From: Vicia villosa
Taxonomy: Eukaryota; Streptophyta; Magnoliopsida; Fabales; Fabaceae
Assembly (NCBI RefSeq): GCF_029867415.1
Contig: NC_081184.1
Span: forward strand, 107,307,692 to 107,371,691
Direction: 5' to 3'
DNA: 64,000 nucleotides
Shown here piece by piece: positions 1 through 10,545 of the stretch. Below the pieces are notes generated by a model. It saw nothing but the letters and a program-made list of their open reading frames with translations, was not told the DNA's origin and ran no database searches. Position numbers and translations under genes: made by a program. Position 1 is the stretch's first letter, and each line of letters begins with the position of its first letter.

Positions 1-2
1 TC

Positions 3-1370
3 AGAAGCTTACCCAGAAGATGGGGTCCAATGGTGACTGCATTCAAGATTGCCAAGAATCTGAATGAAGTTTCTTTGGAAGAGCTTATCAGTGCCTTGAG
101 AAGCCATGAAATAGAGCTGGATGCAAACGAGCCTCAGAAGAAAGGTAAGTCTATTGCATTAAAATCTAATGTTAAAAAATGCACTAACGCTTTTCAGGCT
201 AGAGAAGAAGATCCTGAAGAATCAGAATCTGAAGAAGAAGATGAACTGTCCATGATCTCCAGAAGGGTAAACCAACTCTGGAAGAGCAAGCAAAGGAAGT
301 TCAGAGGCTTCAGAAGTTCAAAAAGATTTGAACGAGGAGAATCTTCCGGTGACAGAAGATCTGACAAGAAGAAGGCTGTCTGCTATGAGTGCAATGAGCC
401 TGAACATTACAAGAACGAGTGTCCAAAACTTCAGAAGGAGAATCCCAAGAAGAAGTTTCATAAGAAGAAAGGTCTTATGGCAACATGGGATGATTCTGAA
501 TCAGAATCAGAATCAGACTCTGAAGGAGAGCAGGCCAACTTCGCGCTGATGGCTACAGAAGATGATGGATCAGAATCTACATCAGAATCAGATTCTGAAG
601 AGGTATTTTCTGAACTATCTAGAGAAGAGTTAGTTTCCAGTTTAACAGAACTTCTGGAACTCAAGGCTCATCTTAGTATCAAATACAAAAAGCTGAAAAA
701 GCAGTTTGAATTTGAAACTAAGAAGCTGGAATTGGAAAATTCTGAACTGAAGGAAAAAGTTTTAAATCTGTCCAAAGATAGTGGATCTCCTTCTGAAATA
801 GAAAAATCCATTCCTAGCATGAATCATATTCTGAAAGAATATGACTCGAGCTTCAAAAAGTTCTTATCTAGAAGTATTGGCAGAAGTCATCTTGCTTCTA
901 TGATATATGGTGTTTCTGGAAACAGAAGGTTTGGTTTTGGCTATGAGGGTGATACCTCACATAAATTTGAACCTATTGATGATCTGAAGATCACATACAA
1001 GCCTTTGTATGATCAGTTCAAATATGGCCATGCACATGATATTAGGCTCACTTCACATGCACAGAAGTTTAACACTGTTCACACCAAGAAGCTTGTGACA
1101 CATCCTAAGAAATATCATGCTGACAAACCTAAAGAATATCATGTTGTTCCTCCTGTTAAATATTTTGCTAAACCCAAGTTCAATCAGAACTTGAGGAGAA
1201 CTAACAAGAAAGGACCCAAGAAATTGTGGGTACCTAAGGAGAAGATAATTTCTGTTGCAGATATCCTTGGCGGAAAAGAGGACAAAAAGCAAAATGTCAT
1301 GGTACCTGGACTCTGGGTGCTCGCGACACATGACGGGAAGAAGGTCTACATTCCAAGACCTGGTGCTTAA
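3..1370 (+). CDS. SIRE-type copia Gag, C-terminal part
   Basis: The frame is already open at the window edge, so the ATG at 30 is internal and not the true start. Near residues 118-131, counted from that ATG, lies a CCHC zinc knuckle, C-x2-C-x4-H-x4-C (CYECNEPEHYKNEC), which binds RNA during particle assembly. Two acidic serine-rich blocks follow (SESESESDSE and a partner starting ALMATEDD), apparently an internal duplication. After these comes a charged, probably coiled-coil stretch. The frame ends at 1370, but its last ~40 codons overlap the protease region, which is read in another frame. The functional Gag boundary is therefore uncertain. Copia Gag forms the cytoplasmic virus-like particle. 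Confidence 0.88.
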   Translation, partial: RSLPRRWGPMVTAFKIAKNLNEVSLEELISALRSHEIELDANEPQKKGKSIALKSNVKKCTNAFQAREEDPEESESEEEDELSMISRRVNQLWKSKQRKFRGFRSSKRFERGESSGDRRSDKKKAVCYECNEPEHYKNECPKLQKENPKKKFHKKKGLMATWDDSESESESDSEGEQANFALMATEDDGSESTSESDSEEVFSELSREELVSSLTELLELKAHLSIKYKKLKKQFEFETKKLELENSELKEKVLNLSKDSGSPSEIEKSIPSMNHILKEYDSSFKKFLSRSIGRSHLASMIYGVSGNRRFGFGYEGDTSHKFEPIDDLKITYKPLYDQFKYGHAHDIRLTSHAQKFNTVHTKKLVTHPKKYHADKPKEYHVVPPVKYFAKPKFNQNLRRTNKKGPKKLWVPKEKIISVADILGGKEDKKQNVMVPGLWVLATHDGKKVYIPRPGA

Positions 1371-4300
1371 ACCAGGTGGAGAAGTCAAGTTTGGAGGAGA
1401 TCAGAAGGGAAAAATCATTGGCTCTGGAACCATAAGTCTTGGTAACTCTCCTTCTATAACTAATGTACTTCTTGTTGAAGGATTAACGCATAACTTATTG
1501 TCCATAAGTCAATTAAGTGACAATGGTTATGATATAATCTTCAATCAAAAGTCTTGCAAGGCTGTAAGTCAGAAGGATGGCTCAATCCTATTTACAGGCA
1601 AGAGGAAGAACAACATTTATAAGATTGATCTTTCTGATCTTGAGAAGCAGAAGGTGACTTGTCTTATGTCTGTTTCTGAGGAGCAATGGGTATGGCACAG
1701 AAGATTAGGTCATGCTAGTTTGAGAAAGATTTCTCAGATTAACAAACTAAATCTGGTCAGAGGACTCCCAAATCTGAAATTCAAATCAGACGCTCTTTGT
1801 GAAGCATGTAAGAAGGGCAAGTTCTCCAGACCTGCATTCAAGTCTAAGAATGTTGTTTCTACCTCAAGGCCGTTAGAACTCTTGCACATTGATCTGTTTG
1901 GCCCAGTCAAAACAGCATCTGTCAGAGGGAAGAAATATGGATTAGTCATCGTTGATGATTATAGCCGCTGGACATGGGTAAAGTTCTTGAAACACAAGGA
2001 TGAGTCTCATTCAGTGTTCTTTGAATTCTGCACTCAGATCCAATCTGAGAAAGAGTGTAAAATCATAAAGGTCAGAAGTGATCATGGTGGTGAATTTGAG
2101 AACAAATTCTTTGAGGAGTTCTTCAAAGAAAATGGTATTGCCCATGATTTCTCTTGCCCTAGAACTCCACAGCAAAATGGAGTTGTAGAGCGAAAGAATA
2201 GGACTCTACAAGAAATGGCCAGAACCATGATCAATGAAACCAATATGGCTAAGCATTTCTGGGCAGAAGCAATAAACACTGCATGTTATATTCAGAATAG
2301 AATCTCTATAAGACCTATTCTAAATAAGACTCCTTATGAATTGTGGAAGAACAGAAAGCCCAACATTTCATATTTCCATCCTTTTGGATGTGTATGTTTT
2401 ATTCTGAATACTAAAGATCATCTTGGTAAGTTTGATTCTAAAGCTCAAAAGTGTTTCCTTCTTGGATATTCTGAACGCTCTAAAGGCTACAGAGTATACA
2501 ATACTGAAACATTGATTGTAGAAGAATCAATCAATATCAGGTTTGATGATAAGCTTGGTCTTGAAAAACCAAAGCAGTTTGAGAATTTTGCAGATTTTGA
2601 TATTGATATATCAGAAGCAGTAGAACCAAGAAGCAATGCTGCAGAAGCTGGCAGTCTCAGAAGCAATGGATCAGAAGATCAAGTTGCTGCATCTTTAGAG
2701 AATCTAAGAATCTCTGAAGAACCAACAGTCAGAAGATCACCTAGACTTGCATCAGCTCATTCAGAAAATGTGATTCTTGGGAAGAAAGATGATCCCATCA
2801 GAACAAGGGCATTCCTTAAGAACAATGCAGAATGTCAATTAGGTCTTGTTTCTTTGATCGAGCCAACTTCTGTTGATCAAGCTCTAGAAGATCCAGACTG
2901 GATAATTGCCATGCAAGAAGAACTAAATCAGTTTACAAGGAATGATGTATGGGACTTGGTTCCTAGACCAAAAGGATTTAACATCATCGGCACTAAGTGG
3001 GTGTTCAGAAACAAGCTAAGCGAGAAAGGAGAAGTGGTAAGAAACAAAGCCAGACTGGTTGCTCAAGGTTATAGTCAGCAAGAAGGGATTGACTACACAG
3101 AAACCTTTGCACCAGTGGCCAGGTTAGAATCTATTCGTCTATTAATTTCTTTTGCCACTCAACATAACATCACTCTTTATCAGATGGATGTCAAGAGTGC
3201 CTTCTTAAATGGTTATATAGATGAAGAAGTTTATGTCCATCAACCTCCTGGTTTTGAAGACTCTATGTCTCCAAATCATGTTTTTAAATTAAAGAAATCA
3301 TTATACGGATTGAAACAAGCTCCTAGAGCTTGGTATGAACGATTGAGTTCTTTCCTTCTGGAAAATGGTTTCACTAGAGGAAAAGTGGACACTACTCTCT
3401 TTTGTAAAACATTTAAAAAGGATATTTTAATTTGTCAAATATATGTTGATGATATTATCTTTGGAACATCTATTGTTACACTTGGAAAGGAGTTTGCTGA
3501 GTCTATGCAGGCTGAATTTGAAATGAGCATGATGGGAGAACTCAAGTATTTCCTTGGGATTCAAATCAACCAAACTTCTGATGGAACCTATGTTCATCAA
3601 ACGAAGTATGTGAAAGAACTTCTGAAGAAGTTTAATCTTTTAGAAAGCAAAGAAGCCAAAACTCCTATGCATCCAACATGTGTCCTAGGTAAGGATGAGG
3701 TAAGTAAGAAGGTAGATCAGAAGTTGTACAGAGGTATGATTGGATCTCTTCTATACCTAACTGCTTCTAGACCTGACATTCTCTTTAGTGTTTGTTTGTG
3801 TGCTAGATTCCAATCAGATCCGAGAGAATCTCATTTAACTGCGGTTAAGAGAATTCTGAGGTATCTGAAGGGTACTACTAATGTTGGTTTAGTTTACAGA
3901 AGATCCAAAGAATACAACTTAGTAGGATTTTGTGATGCTGACTATGCTGGAGATAGAATTGAAAGGAAAAGTACTTCTGGAAGTTGTCAATTTCTTGGAA
4001 GTCATCTGATCTCATGGTACAGCAAGAAGCAAGCTACAATTGCCCTCTCAACAACAGAAGCAGAATATGTTGCTGCTGCTGGATGTAGCATACAAATGCT
4101 CTGGATGAGAAGTCAGTTAGAAGATTATCAGATATATGAGAGTAACATTCCTATCTTCTGTGATAATACTTCTGCTATATGTTTATCTAAGAATCCTATC
4201 TTACATTCAAAAGCTAAACATATTGAGATTAAACATCATTTCATAAGGGACTATGTTCAGAAGGGTGTTATATCTTTAAACTTTGTGGATACAGACCATC

Positions 4301-4389
4301 AATGGGCTGATATCTTTACAAAACCCCTTGATGAAGATAGGTTTAAGTTCATTCTGAAGAATATCAGTATGGATTTATGCCCAGAATGA
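1255..4389 (+). CDS. SIRE-type copia Pol polyprotein (protease, integrase, RT, RNase H)
   Basis: This frame opens after a stop at 1246-1248 and has no ATG at its edge, so it is normally reached from gag. Protease: WYLDSGCSRHMTG near residues 16-28, with catalytic DSG. Integrase: GAG-pre-integrase WHRRLGH near 146 with a C-x2-C partner, then a D,D,E core with HIDLFGP near 211, SDHGGEFE near 275 and QQNGVVERKN near 306. Reverse transcriptase: QMDVKSAFLNG near 642 and YVDD near 730. RNase H: FCDADYAGD near 893, STTEAEY near 935 and a final WADIFTKPL. All domains are present and uninterrupted. The frame is +1 relative to gag, which means either a one-base indel or programmed frameshifting. Confidence 0.95.
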   Translation: MQISLAEKRTKSKMSWYLDSGCSRHMTGRRSTFQDLVLKPGGEVKFGGDQKGKIIGSGTISLGNSPSITNVLLVEGLTHNLLSISQLSDNGYDIIFNQKSCKAVSQKDGSILFTGKRKNNIYKIDLSDLEKQKVTCLMSVSEEQWVWHRRLGHASLRKISQINKLNLVRGLPNLKFKSDALCEACKKGKFSRPAFKSKNVVSTSRPLELLHIDLFGPVKTASVRGKKYGLVIVDDYSRWTWVKFLKHKDESHSVFFEFCTQIQSEKECKIIKVRSDHGGEFENKFFEEFFKENGIAHDFSCPRTPQQNGVVERKNRTLQEMARTMINETNMAKHFWAEAINTACYIQNRISIRPILNKTPYELWKNRKPNISYFHPFGCVCFILNTKDHLGKFDSKAQKCFLLGYSERSKGYRVYNTETLIVEESINIRFDDKLGLEKPKQFENFADFDIDISEAVEPRSNAAEAGSLRSNGSEDQVAASLENLRISEEPTVRRSPRLASAHSENVILGKKDDPIRTRAFLKNNAECQLGLVSLIEPTSVDQALEDPDWIIAMQEELNQFTRNDVWDLVPRPKGFNIIGTKWVFRNKLSEKGEVVRNKARLVAQGYSQQEGIDYTETFAPVARLESIRLLISFATQHNITLYQMDVKSAFLNGYIDEEVYVHQPPGFEDSMSPNHVFKLKKSLYGLKQAPRAWYERLSSFLLENGFTRGKVDTTLFCKTFKKDILICQIYVDDIIFGTSIVTLGKEFAESMQAEFEMSMMGELKYFLGIQINQTSDGTYVHQTKYVKELLKKFNLLESKEAKTPMHPTCVLGKDEVSKKVDQKLYRGMIGSLLYLTASRPDILFSVCLCARFQSDPRESHLTAVKRILRYLKGTTNVGLVYRRSKEYNLVGFCDADYAGDRIERKSTSGSCQFLGSHLISWYSKKQATIALSTTEAEYVAAAGCSIQMLWMRSQLEDYQIYESNIPIFCDNTSAICLSKNPILHSKAKHIEIKHHFIRDYVQKGVISLNFVDTDHQWADIFTKPLDEDRFKFILKNISMDLCPE

Positions 4390-6579
4390 GAAGATGAGAA
4401 GATCTTATGTATGAGTATCTTCTGAAATGAGATTGGATTAGTCTTTTATAAGAAGTTCTATTTGTAATCAATTAGAAGTAGTGATTCAGTTATTACTAAC
4501 GTTTCATTGTCTAAGTTGATTCAGAATCTCTTTAAAAGTAAAACAGCTGTAACTGGCTATCCAGATGGTAAACACGTGTTCATTTTTTCTGGACAAACGT
4601 GCGTGCAGTTGAGGGGACGTCTACTTAGGTAACTGTGCTAATCACTTCTTTTGTCATTATTATCTCTCCTCACGTCAAATAACATTAAATGCCATTCATC
4701 ATCTCTTTTATTGTCCTTTTTCGTTTTTTCATACCCGTCAAACGTTTCCCTTCCCTAGAACGTTTACTTCCCCACATTCCCTCTATTTATTTCTCTAGTC
4801 CCTTGCATTCTTCAATCAATCTTTGCGCTCTCTCTCTCCCTCTCTCACTTTTCTATGAATTTTGTTTCATAAACCTTAGTTTATTCATCTTCAACCTAGC
4901 ATTCATCATGAATCCGCCTTAAAGTTTCTCTCAAGAGGTTTCTCCACTGAAAACTTGCTTCAGTCCTTCATCTGTAATGGAAGTTTTGTGCAAATATCAT
5001 GTGGACGCTGATGTTTTGGGTGCTTATGGTTTCAACCAAGATGCAAAGGCGAAGGCTCAAGGGTGGTCGTTCTATATGAATAGAACTGTTGGAAGGGTTG
5101 TCTGGTTCAAGGTTGAGAAACAAATCTCGGGGATCACTGACATTGATTTCAAGACGGATCTCTCAGGATTCCAAGAAGTCTCAAGTCAAATCTCTTCTGT
5201 GATGTTGTTATCAACATTTATCCAAAGGAAGAAGACTTTCTTGAGATATTGGATGATGTTAAGAATCATGTTCTTAACTTCTATGTTAAGGGAAAGCCCC
5301 GCTTGAGACATTAGCTCTCTTCCTGTGAACTGTCTCTCACTTCCTCCTTGAATTCATGCATCTCTCCTACAGTGGAGGTTCTAGTCTGGACAGGCATGCA
5401 GAGTGTCAAGCTTTCATGGCTGAACAAACTGAGAAGACCGCAGGGATTCATGATATGTTAGCTAATATTGTCTAAGCTAGGGTTGTAGTCCTTAAGTCTT
5501 TGTAATTTTCCTTCCTTGTTGCATCTTTTTCTGCATACATCTTTTGTATTCCTGTTTGTTTAATCAATGAAAAGTTTATTTTGTTTCTTTCCTTTGTCGT
5601 TTTCTACATCTGAATCTTTTATATTCTTTTTGATGTTATGACAAAAAGGGGGAGAAATATGTGATAAATGATTTGATTAATATTATCAGTTACTGGGTAA
5701 AAAGGCCCCACACCCACATTATTAACAGAACTTGCAAAGTTCTATGTTTTTAAGTTGTGTTGTTGCAGGAATCGAAGACTCTCTTTAAAGATCAACATTA
5801 GAAGCAACAAGATGAATCAAGCTCTTGGATTCTTGAAGCAAGCTGAGTGCTATGAAGCTTCAGAATCAGAAGCAAGAAGGAAGAATGTTCAGATATTCTG
5901 ATGATAGAATATGATCTGAAACATTATGTCTATTTGTTATGATACATTTTATATGGATCTGATACAGTCTATATGCCTTATATGGCTCTGATACATATTA
6001 TGTGTTCTGAAACATATTTTATGTTCTGATTCATTCATGCTGACTTTTGTCGTATAGTTTTGTTCTGTAACATTTCAGGATGTAGAGATGCTCTGATGAA
6101 GCTCTGGTACATTCAACAATGTTCTGATACAATCTAGCATGAAGTGATGTAAGAAGAAATTCAAGTTCTGAAGCTGTCCGATGGAAGCAAAAGTCAGAAG
6201 CTGTGAATGTTCTGAAGATCAAAGAAATTCAAGTTCTGAAGCTGTCCGATGGAAGCAAAAGTCAGAAGCTGTGAATGTTCTGAGGATCTAAAGAAATTCA
6301 ATGTTCTGAAGCTGTCCTATGGAAGCAGAAATCAGAAGTAATGAATGTTCTGAAGATCAAGCACTGTGAACGTCTCTACCGAAATAATCAGGGAAGTGTT
6401 TTATTATTAAAATTCTTCTAGTATTAATTTCAGGGGGAGATTATTCATCTCAGGGGGAGATTGTTAATCTCAGGGGGAGACATATTCACATGCTTATGCT
6501 ATAGCTGTGTAATTGTCTTTAGCCGTCTACTCTTTCTGATCGCAAATTCATATCATTTATATATGTTTTTGTCATCATC
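4390..6579 (+). other. Degenerate 3' region of the SIRE element
   Basis: SIRE-group elements often carry an extra, sometimes env-like, region here. I see no long reading frame. A CT-rich leader-like stretch at 4690-4870 precedes short open frames at 4689-4922 (77 codons) and 4977-5306 (109 codons). The second encodes a hydrophilic peptide I do not recognise; the reading may continue in another frame past 5200, as if by frameshift. Purine-tract-like GGGGGAGA words occur at about 5647 and at 6435-6481. The rest holds CAGAAG/TTCTGA-rich sequence typical of this lineage. Confidence 0.6.
6154..6360 (+). repeat. Three tandem ~69-bp repeats upstream of the 3' LTR
   Basis: Copies start at 6154, 6222 and 6291 with AAGAAATTCAA and end at 6360. 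Each contains GAAGCTGTCC and GAATGTTCTGA. The first two are nearly identical and the third is more diverged, which fits stepwise duplication during replication of the element. Confidence 0.85.
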
Positions 6580-6592
6580 AAAAAGGGGGAGA
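6432..6592 (+). other. Repeated polypurine tracts and the terminal PPT of the SIRE element
   Basis: TCAGGGGGAGA occurs three times at ~20-bp spacing between 6432 and 6481. The terminal polypurine tract AAAAAGGGGGAGA at 6580-6592 directly abuts the 3' LTR start TGTTAG at 6594. The last tract is the expected primer site for plus-strand DNA synthesis; the others look like decoys or remnants. Confidence 0.75.
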
Positions 6593-6593
6593 T

Positions 6594-7810
6594 TGTTAGA
6601 AAAAGATTTGTTCTGATCAATATTCTTAGTTTTGATGATAACAAGGATATGAATTTTGTGTGAGATAATGTGGTACTCTAATACATTGCAAATTCCCTTT
6701 CAGGAAATATATGAAGAGTATGCACAAATCAGCGCTCAGAAGCTTTGTCTCAGAAGGTTCAGCATGCAACATCAGAACATGGTCTGGCAAGACATCAGAA
6801 GATGGTCAAGGCAGAATCAAAACATGGGTCTATGGAAGCATCAGAAGAACTTGAGATCAGAAGCAGAAGCACTGAAGCTCTCATGGTATCACGCTCATAA
6901 GCACTTCAAGGTCAGAAGACAAGAAGATGCTATGCACCAAGCTGTTTGACTCTGATGATATTCAAATATTTTATTCACAAACATCAGATCAGAAGAAAGT
7001 ACAGGTGGCAGGCTACGCTGACTGACAAAAGGAACGTTGGAAGCTATTAAAGGCAACGTCAGTAGACACAGCGTGAACAAGGCTCGAGGTAGTTGACAAA
7101 AGCGTGAAACATTAAATGCAATGCTGTACGGAATACGCAAAGCATTAAATGCGCCCAACGGTCATCTTCTCAAGTGCCTATAAATATGAAGTTCTGATGA
7201 GAAGCAAGGTTGACGTTTTTGAAAGAACCAATTCTGAAAAACTTGCTGAAACGCTGTTCAAACTCAAAGCTCAGAAACTTCATCTTCATCAAAGCTCACT
7301 ACATTGCTGCTGTAATATATTAGTGAGATTAAGCTTAAACGTTAAGAGAAATATCACTGTTGTGATTATAGCTTTTCAGAAGCATTGTAATACTCTTAGA
7401 ATTGATTACATTAATTTGTAAGTAACTAGAGTGATCAAGTGTTGATCAGAATACTCTAGGAAGTCTTAGCTTGTGTCTAAGCAGTTGTAATTAGAGTGAT
7501 CACGTGGTGGTCAGGATACTCTAAGAAAGTCTTAGCTTGTGTCTAAGCATTTGTTCCTAGAGTGATCAGGTTGTGATCAGGATACTCTAGAAGACTTAGT
7601 CGTGGGCTAAGTGGAAAACCATTGTAATCTGTTGCGATTAGTGGATTAAATCCTCAGGTGAGGTAAATCACTCCGTGGGGGTGGACTGGAGTAGTTTAGT
7701 TAACAACGAACCAGGATAAAAATAACTGTGCAAATTGTTTTTATCTTTCAAGTTTTTAAACTACACTTATTCAACCCCCCCCCCCTTTCTAAGTGTTTTT
7801 CTATCCTTCA
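6594..7810 (+). repeat. 3' LTR of the SIRE element
   Basis: The LTR starts TGTTAGAAAAAGATT directly after the polypurine tract and probably ends CA at 7810 (an alternative end is CA at 7819), about 1.2 kb. A TATA box (CTATAAATA) lies at 7179-7187. Three tandem ~66-bp units starting at 7426, 7491 and 7557 (TAGAGTGATCA...ACTCTA) lie downstream in the transcribed part, followed by an 11-C run at 7775-7785. The exact 3' border needs the 5' LTR for comparison. Confidence 0.8.
7178..7187 (+). promoter_or_regulatory. LTR TATA box
   Basis: CCTATAAATA sits in the middle of the LTR, where the U3/R boundary is expected, with ordinary transcript-like sequence downstream. Confidence 0.6.
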
Positions 7811-7819
7811 TCAATAACA

Positions 7820-8285
7820 ATTTATGTGTTTAAGATCAAGTTAGAGAAATGATATAGAAGATCATTCTTCAAAAACTTTTAACACATGTAAAATAACAAT
7901 AAAAAACAAGAAGGGGATTGAGATGAAGAGGGAGGGGAATGGATTAAAAGTAAAACCAAAAACCAAAATCCATATGAAATCCTTTTGATTACTTATGGGA
8001 TTTCACTTCAATTATCCATCAGAAGAATGATAAAATCATAACCTCTACACAATAAATTCATCAAGACTTACAACCATAAATCAAAAGAAAATAGATGGAG
8101 AGAAAAACCAAAACAGCTCAAAGAAAGGCAAAAAAATTGCATTATGTAGTCAGGAAATCGGTTTACCATATAGGGGAATCGATTTCCATCGCGAAATTTT
8201 CAAATCTAGCACAAAATTTGTTAGGGTAATCGATTTACCATATGGGGGAATTAATTTCTTGCGTGAAATTTTCAAAAAAAAAACA
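7820..8285. other. Non-coding stretch with two copies of a palindrome-bearing unit
   Basis: No gene is seen. At 8153-8257 two similar ~72-bp units follow each other. Each carries two near-palindromes around AATCGATT: GGAAATCGGTTTACC at 8153, GAATCGATTTC at 8176, GGTAATCGATTTACC at 8225 and GGGGAATTAATTTC at 8244. Each unit ends in GAAATTTTCAA. Confidence 0.6.
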
Positions 8286-8289
8286 GCAT

Positions 8290-8545
8290 CTAAAGAGAAA
8301 CTTATATGGATCAACACATTGATGATTTATAAATAGGGTTTATGATCTTTCTTCTTCAATTCTTTATGTACAACCTTTTGTTCATTTGTAGCATATTCTC
8401 CAATTGTCGTTACTCCTTCCTTCAGAAGATCCCAAAGATCTTGATAGCAAAAAATAATCTTCATCTATTTACACCAATTCTCATAATTCTTATCTTTCAG
8501 AATTGGAAGACTTGCTGGAAAATGTTTGTTCGGATGATTCATTGT
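8290..8545 (-). pseudogene. Copia gag N-terminal fragment
   Basis: Minus-strand translation from an ATG at about 8543 gives FPASLPILKDKNYENWCK, then an in-frame stop, then MKIIFCYQDLWDLLKEGV. This is the conserved N-terminus of plant copia Gag (DUF4219/UBN2-like), where the short W-containing motif lies near the start. The similarity continues with KKKDHKPYL and, after a frameshift, LFINHQCVDP. At least one stop, one frameshift and the 3' truncation make it non-functional. Confidence 0.8.
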
Positions 8546-9015
8546 GTTATGCTTCCCAAGAATTACACAACCAGTGCTCTAGATACCAAATGATGGAATT
8601 CAACCCCGATGTTGTAGCTAATTCAAATCAATCTTGATGAACAAGAATTAATATTTTTGATTTATTCCGCCGCTTGTTCTCCACTCTTCACCTGAGTGAA
8701 TCAACGACACCTTGGTTGCGGGATGATTCACGCTACACATAAATTTTAAGAAGAAAGAAAGATGAATTGGGGGAGAAAAGAGAAACTAGGGTTTTAGAGA
8801 AATGGGGAAGAAGAAGAAGAAGATTCTGATGAGTTTCTCTCTGCCTTCAGACTGAAATTTTATTAAACTTTTCTTCACTCTTTACAATGATAGGATACGT
8901 CCCTATTTATAGTTGAGTTTGCATGTTCACCAAGCAAACTCTAACTAACTAACTAACTCAGCTAAAACATACAAAAATGTTAAGTTTAAATCTATCAAGG
9001 CAAGCTCCTTCAACA
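8290..9015 (-). mobile_element. Truncated Ty1-copia element: 5' LTR, primer site, start of gag
   Basis: The LTR at 8591-9015 (425 bp) reads TGTTGAAGGAG...CCATCA on the minus strand and has a TATA box (CTATAAATAGGG) at about 8910. Next to it at 8576-8590 is a primer-binding-like site, TTTGGTATCTAGAG on the minus strand, matching the initiator-Met tRNA type. Then follows a gag start. The element stops abruptly near 8290, so only its 5' quarter-kilobase of interior survives; the other LTR is absent. Confidence 0.8.
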
Positions 9016-9019
9016 ACTT

Positions 9020-9800
9020 ATACATTTCGACTACTACATGCATTTCAACAACTACTTATTCTATTCGATCATCTGTCGAATACAGTCAATATAGACTATG
9101 TCAAATTTCTACTTTGACACAAAATTACACTTTCAATAAACTCAGCTAACAGTTGTGTAGGTGTTAGCTGGAGATTTCGACGACCAAATAAAGTTGTTAG
9201 ACTGTATGTTTCGAAGAGAAAATAAGAGAGAGTCATGCAAAGATATTTCTTAAAGTCCATTCGAATAAGAGCTTTTTCTTTGCATTGAGTTGAAGCTTCC
9301 ACTAGAAAGTTTTCGAGATGTTTAAAGCGAGGATTGAAGATATTTGCAAAATATTTCGAAGGGTATACGTATTTTAAATAAGTCATGTGGATCGCGTTTC
9401 GAAGGCTTCGAGCGGGAATATTTGAATTTCGAAGTAATTCGTTTAGCCAAAAGGACGCATGGAAGCAACGTGGCATTTCGTTAGAAAAAGACCATTATGG
9501 TCGAATTAGTATAAATAGGAGTCTTTTTATGTTGAAAGTGGTGTTCATTTTGTACAAAGTTACTCAAAATTGCTCAAGTATCAAGTGTGAGAGAAAGAGT
9601 TTGCTGAGAATGTACGTGTAACACCATTGTCATTCTAATATTATTTTCGTTTTATTAGTGCAAGTCATTTACATACTTTTCGTCAAGTTATGTCTTTTAT
9701 ATTTACAGTCAAAATCCTTTGAGTCTTTCTTTAAAATTTGTTGTTACATATTCCATTGCCTTTACACCAATTGTAAATCCGGGTACTTTTTTAGAATAGA
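9020..9800 (+). repeat. LTR-like block with promoter, unclassified
   Basis: No protein homology is seen. The stretch has many TTCGAA words, a good TATA box (TATAAATAGG at 9510-9519) and downstream sequence that looks like an LTR R/U5 region, ending in CATTGTCATTC and T-rich sequence. A plus-strand LTR or solo LTR is the simplest reading, but neither border was found. The short open frames here are probably incidental. Confidence 0.35.
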
Positions 9801-10510
9801 GTCAAGAAGATGAATTTAATCACTAAGACAAAATCACTTAGGCATATGTCATAGGATCAATATAGTCGATCCTGTAAGTTATCAAAAATACACATAAAAT
9901 TTTGGAAAACTAACAGTTATTTACCATAAATCACTATAAACAGTAGGAGCATTTGATACACGGGTCCGGGGTTTAATCTTCATCATCACGTATCTTCACT
10001 TAAAAAAAATTGAATTCCAACCACTAAATTAATTGACCATTAATTTAGTAAGCAATCACATGTCTTTACCATGCTTTTATTTACTTCATATAGTTGGTGT
10101 GTAGAAGGACAAACAAAACTCTATTCTAAGTATTACATTCTAAGAAGGATTTAGGTATTTTTCAACCATTGTAGATGACTATTCTAAATATAATTTTTCT
10201 TTTTTATAAAAACTAAGTCTAAAAGCATAACCATTATTCAAAGCTTTCTTAAATTTATTTCCATACAATTTTCTACACAAGTAAAATTAATTATTGATTT
10301 ATGAAGTTAGTGCGTTTTAAAATATCCAGCGTTATGATTACGGGAAAGAATCACACGAAGTACTGCCAAAATAAACAAACCTATACACATGCCAGTTTTA
10401 CACCTGCTTGCCCTGAATCCTGCAAAATGGAAATTCGTAACGTGGATATGGCGTTGTCAGTGTCACTCATTCCATTACCACTGAATCGTATTTTATTAAA
10501 ATTTATAGAG
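9800..10510. other. AT-rich intergenic sequence
   Basis: No gene, repeat border or RNA could be recognised. An open frame at 10301-10570 (89 codons) has no family signature and runs into the Helitron-like end, so I do not call it a gene. Confidence 0.4.
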
Positions 10511-10512
10511 AA

Positions 10513-10545
10513 ACTAGTAACAAACCCGTGCGTTCGCATGAGTTC
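10513..10545 (-). mobile_element. Helitron 3' terminus (minus strand), decayed hairpin
   Basis: On the plus strand, A followed by CTAGTAACAAACCCGTGCG then TTCGCATGAGTT is the reverse complement of a Helitron end. That end has a GC-rich hairpin, a short spacer and terminal CTAG next to a T. The hairpin stem has two mismatches relative to the cleaner copies at 34.4 and 41.0 kb. The body would extend to the right; its 5' end was not found. Confidence 0.6.

Larger units (their letters stand above)
1..7810 (+). mobile_element. SIRE/Maximus-type Ty1-copia retrotransposon, 5' end outside window
   Basis: The order gag - protease - integrase - reverse transcriptase - RNase H, with integrase before RT, is the Ty1-copia arrangement. 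A long non-coding or degenerate stretch follows pol, then a purine tract and a ~1.2-kb LTR. The serine/acid-rich gag tail, repeated CAGAAG-type composition and GGGGGAGA purine tracts fit the SIRE/Maximus lineage common in legumes. The 5' LTR, primer-binding site and gag start lie left of the window, so target duplication and LTR identity cannot be checked. The pol frame is free of stops for over 1,000 codons, which suggests a fairly recent insertion. Confidence 0.92.

Noticed and set aside
4689..5306. An env-like gene of the SIRE element
   Set aside because: Frames are short, there is no signal peptide or transmembrane pattern I could support, and no family match; left as degenerate 3' region.
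9096..9621. Overlapping frames on both strands as a gene
   Set aside because: TTCGAA-rich composition keeps several frames open; the TATA box and downstream sequence fit an LTR better.
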